From contig CAMMKE010000070.1 of assembly GCA_946497375.1 (NCBI GenBank), positions 1 through 5,485 on the forward strand: DNA of 5,485 nucleotides. Reading direction: 5' to 3'. The stretch is from an uncultured Mycoplasmatota bacterium (GTDB lineage Bacteria; Bacillota_I; Bacilli_A; RF39; UBA660). A program made the position numbers and the translations under genes. This document shows, in pieces, positions 4,860 through 5,485 of this stretch (positions are counted from its first letter, which is position 1; every line of letters starts with the position of its first letter). The notes under the pieces are model-generated. The model saw only the letters and a list, made by a program, of their open reading frames with translations, was not told where the DNA came from and did no database searches.

Positions 4860-5485
4860 AATTGTTCTTCTAATAACTTAAGCTTAGCTTCTTCTTCTTT
4901 TAATTTTTCTCTATCAAGGTCAACTATATTTTTAGGTGCTTTATTAACATAATTTTCATTACTAAGTAACTTCTTACGTCTTTCGATAGAGTCTTTTAAT
5001 TTCTTAATATTCTCTTGTAATTCTTCTTTATTAACTTCATTTTTAAAGAAATAAGTAATATCAATCAAACTAGATTTATAATTAATAGATTGATAATCTT
5101 CTAAAGGCTCTTTAACTATTAATTCATCAGTAATCTTTAATTGTGACTTATAAATATATTCTAAATCACTTTTAGTATTAAACATTACTAAATCACTCTT
5201 CTTAATATCATTAGTAGCTTTTAAATTTCTTATCTCTCTTAAATCAACTATAACTCTAGATATCTCTTCCATTTCCTCATTAAATACAGTCTCACTATCA
5301 TACTTAGGATAAGTACTAATTACAATAGACTCACTATCTTTAAATGGTAACATAGAATAAATTTCTTCTGTTACATAAGGCATAAATGGATGAAGTAATT
5401 TAAGTATTGTTGTTAAAACATCAAGTAAAACACTCTTAGTAGTATCATTCATATTAGCTTTACTTAACTCAATATAGTTATCACA
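4856..5485 (-). CDS. valS: Valyl-tRNA synthetase, C-terminal 209 residues (5' part outside window)
   Basis: The reading frame is open to the right edge, so the ATG at 5452 is internal; the codons before it read CDNYIELSKAN, a ValRS signature just before the anticodon-binding domain. That domain continues with LLHPFMPYVTEEIYSMLP (about 5344-5398). The C-terminal tRNA-binding coiled coil (Val_tRNA-synt_C, PF10458) covers about 4856-5045, with the characteristic RRKKLLSNENYVNKAPKNIVDLDREKL and a Lys/Glu-rich end, LKLLEEQL. ValRS charges tRNA-Val with valine in the cytoplasm; the catalytic HIGH and KMSKS parts lie beyond the window. The C-terminus looks full length. Unlike the two downstream copies of its tail, this one lacks the second arm of the terminator hairpin, and the membrane-protein gene begins one base after its TAA. 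It is presumably the fixed chromosomal anchor of an insertion site. Confidence 0.96.
   Translation of the reverse strand, partial: CDNYIELSKANMNDTTKSVLLDVLTTILKLLHPFMPYVTEEIYSMLPFKDSESIVISTYPKYDSETVFNEEMEEISRVIVDLREIRNLKATNDIKKSDLVMFNTKSDLEYIYKSQLKITDELIVKEPLEDYQSINYKSSLIDITYFFKNEVNKEELQENIKKLKDSIERRKKLLSNENYVNKAPKNIVDLDREKLKEEEAKLKLLEEQL
4860..4906. repeat. valS-tail repeat, copy A (at the real valS end)
   Basis: Positions 4860-4880 are identical to 2165-2185. Positions 4860-4906 align to 3599-3642 with one substitution and a 3-bp gap in a CTT triplet run. The flanking sequence changes abruptly at 4859, where copies B and C continue with CTAT and the AGAAGAAC arm but copy A continues into the membrane gene. 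This break marks one boundary of the inserted material. Confidence 0.85.

Noticed and set aside
4843..4867. Near-direct repeat AATTGTTT / AATTGTTC at the start of the membrane gene, as a possible extra copy of the site
   Set aside because: Only seven to eight A/T-rich bases match, which is expected by chance here; the flanks show no further similarity.
5450..5452. ATG at 5452 as the start of an independent 198-residue protein
   Set aside because: The same frame continues upstream to the window edge with ValRS-like CDNYIELSKAN, so this Met is internal to valS.

Overview
The window is very AT-rich and every credible gene lies on the minus strand, so it reads right to left. Codon use (many AAA, TTA, ATA and AAT codons) and the protein families point to a low-GC Bacillota lineage, perhaps an uncultured gut-type Bacilli or Erysipelotrichia relative; this is inference. 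The tryptophan codons I checked are TGG and no gene needs TGA read as Trp, so the standard bacterial code fits better than the mycoplasma code.

Layout in transcription order: (1) the 3' third of valS (valyl-tRNA synthetase), entering from the right edge and ending at 4856; (2) a polytopic membrane protein resembling the MATE transporter fold, 3670-4854, starting one base after the valS stop codon; (3) a 55-bp non-coding remnant that copies the valS 3' end, together with an intrinsic terminator, 3583-3651; (4) a promoter overlapped by three perfect 12-bp direct repeats, 3524-3569; (5) an AlbA_2 / HATPase-like / winged-helix regulator (COG2865-type), 2161-3501, whose last codons are a third copy of the valS tail and terminator; (6) a promoter with an inverted repeat, 2100-2135; (7) a membrane-anchored protein with two PepSY-like domains, 1477-2082; (8) an FAD-dependent oxidoreductase with a C-terminal Rieske [2Fe-2S] domain, 1-1446, running off the left edge.

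The striking structure is the triplicated 3' end of valS. The codons for K-L-L-E-E-Q-L-stop occur at the real end of valS (about 4856-4880), in the remnant between the membrane gene and the regulator (about 3595-3618), and as the actual C-terminus of the regulator (about 2161-2185). The two downstream copies share 32 identical bases and carry a 24-bp palindrome (8-bp arms, 8-bp centre) that folds as a rho-independent terminator overlapping the stop codon. The valS copy keeps only half of this palindrome. The simplest reading is that valS was once followed by its terminator and then the PepSY gene, and that two single-gene units (about 1.26 kb and 1.43 kb) were inserted in tandem at the valS stop codon, each bounded by a copy of the valS tail. 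No recombinase is in the window, so the units would have moved in trans, been carried in by recombination between valS tails, or lost their integrase.

Functionally, the membrane gene appears to depend on transcription, and probably translation, from valS. The regulator has its own compact promoter with operator-like repeats and a terminator on either side. The PepSY and oxidoreductase genes probably form a separate two-gene transcript.
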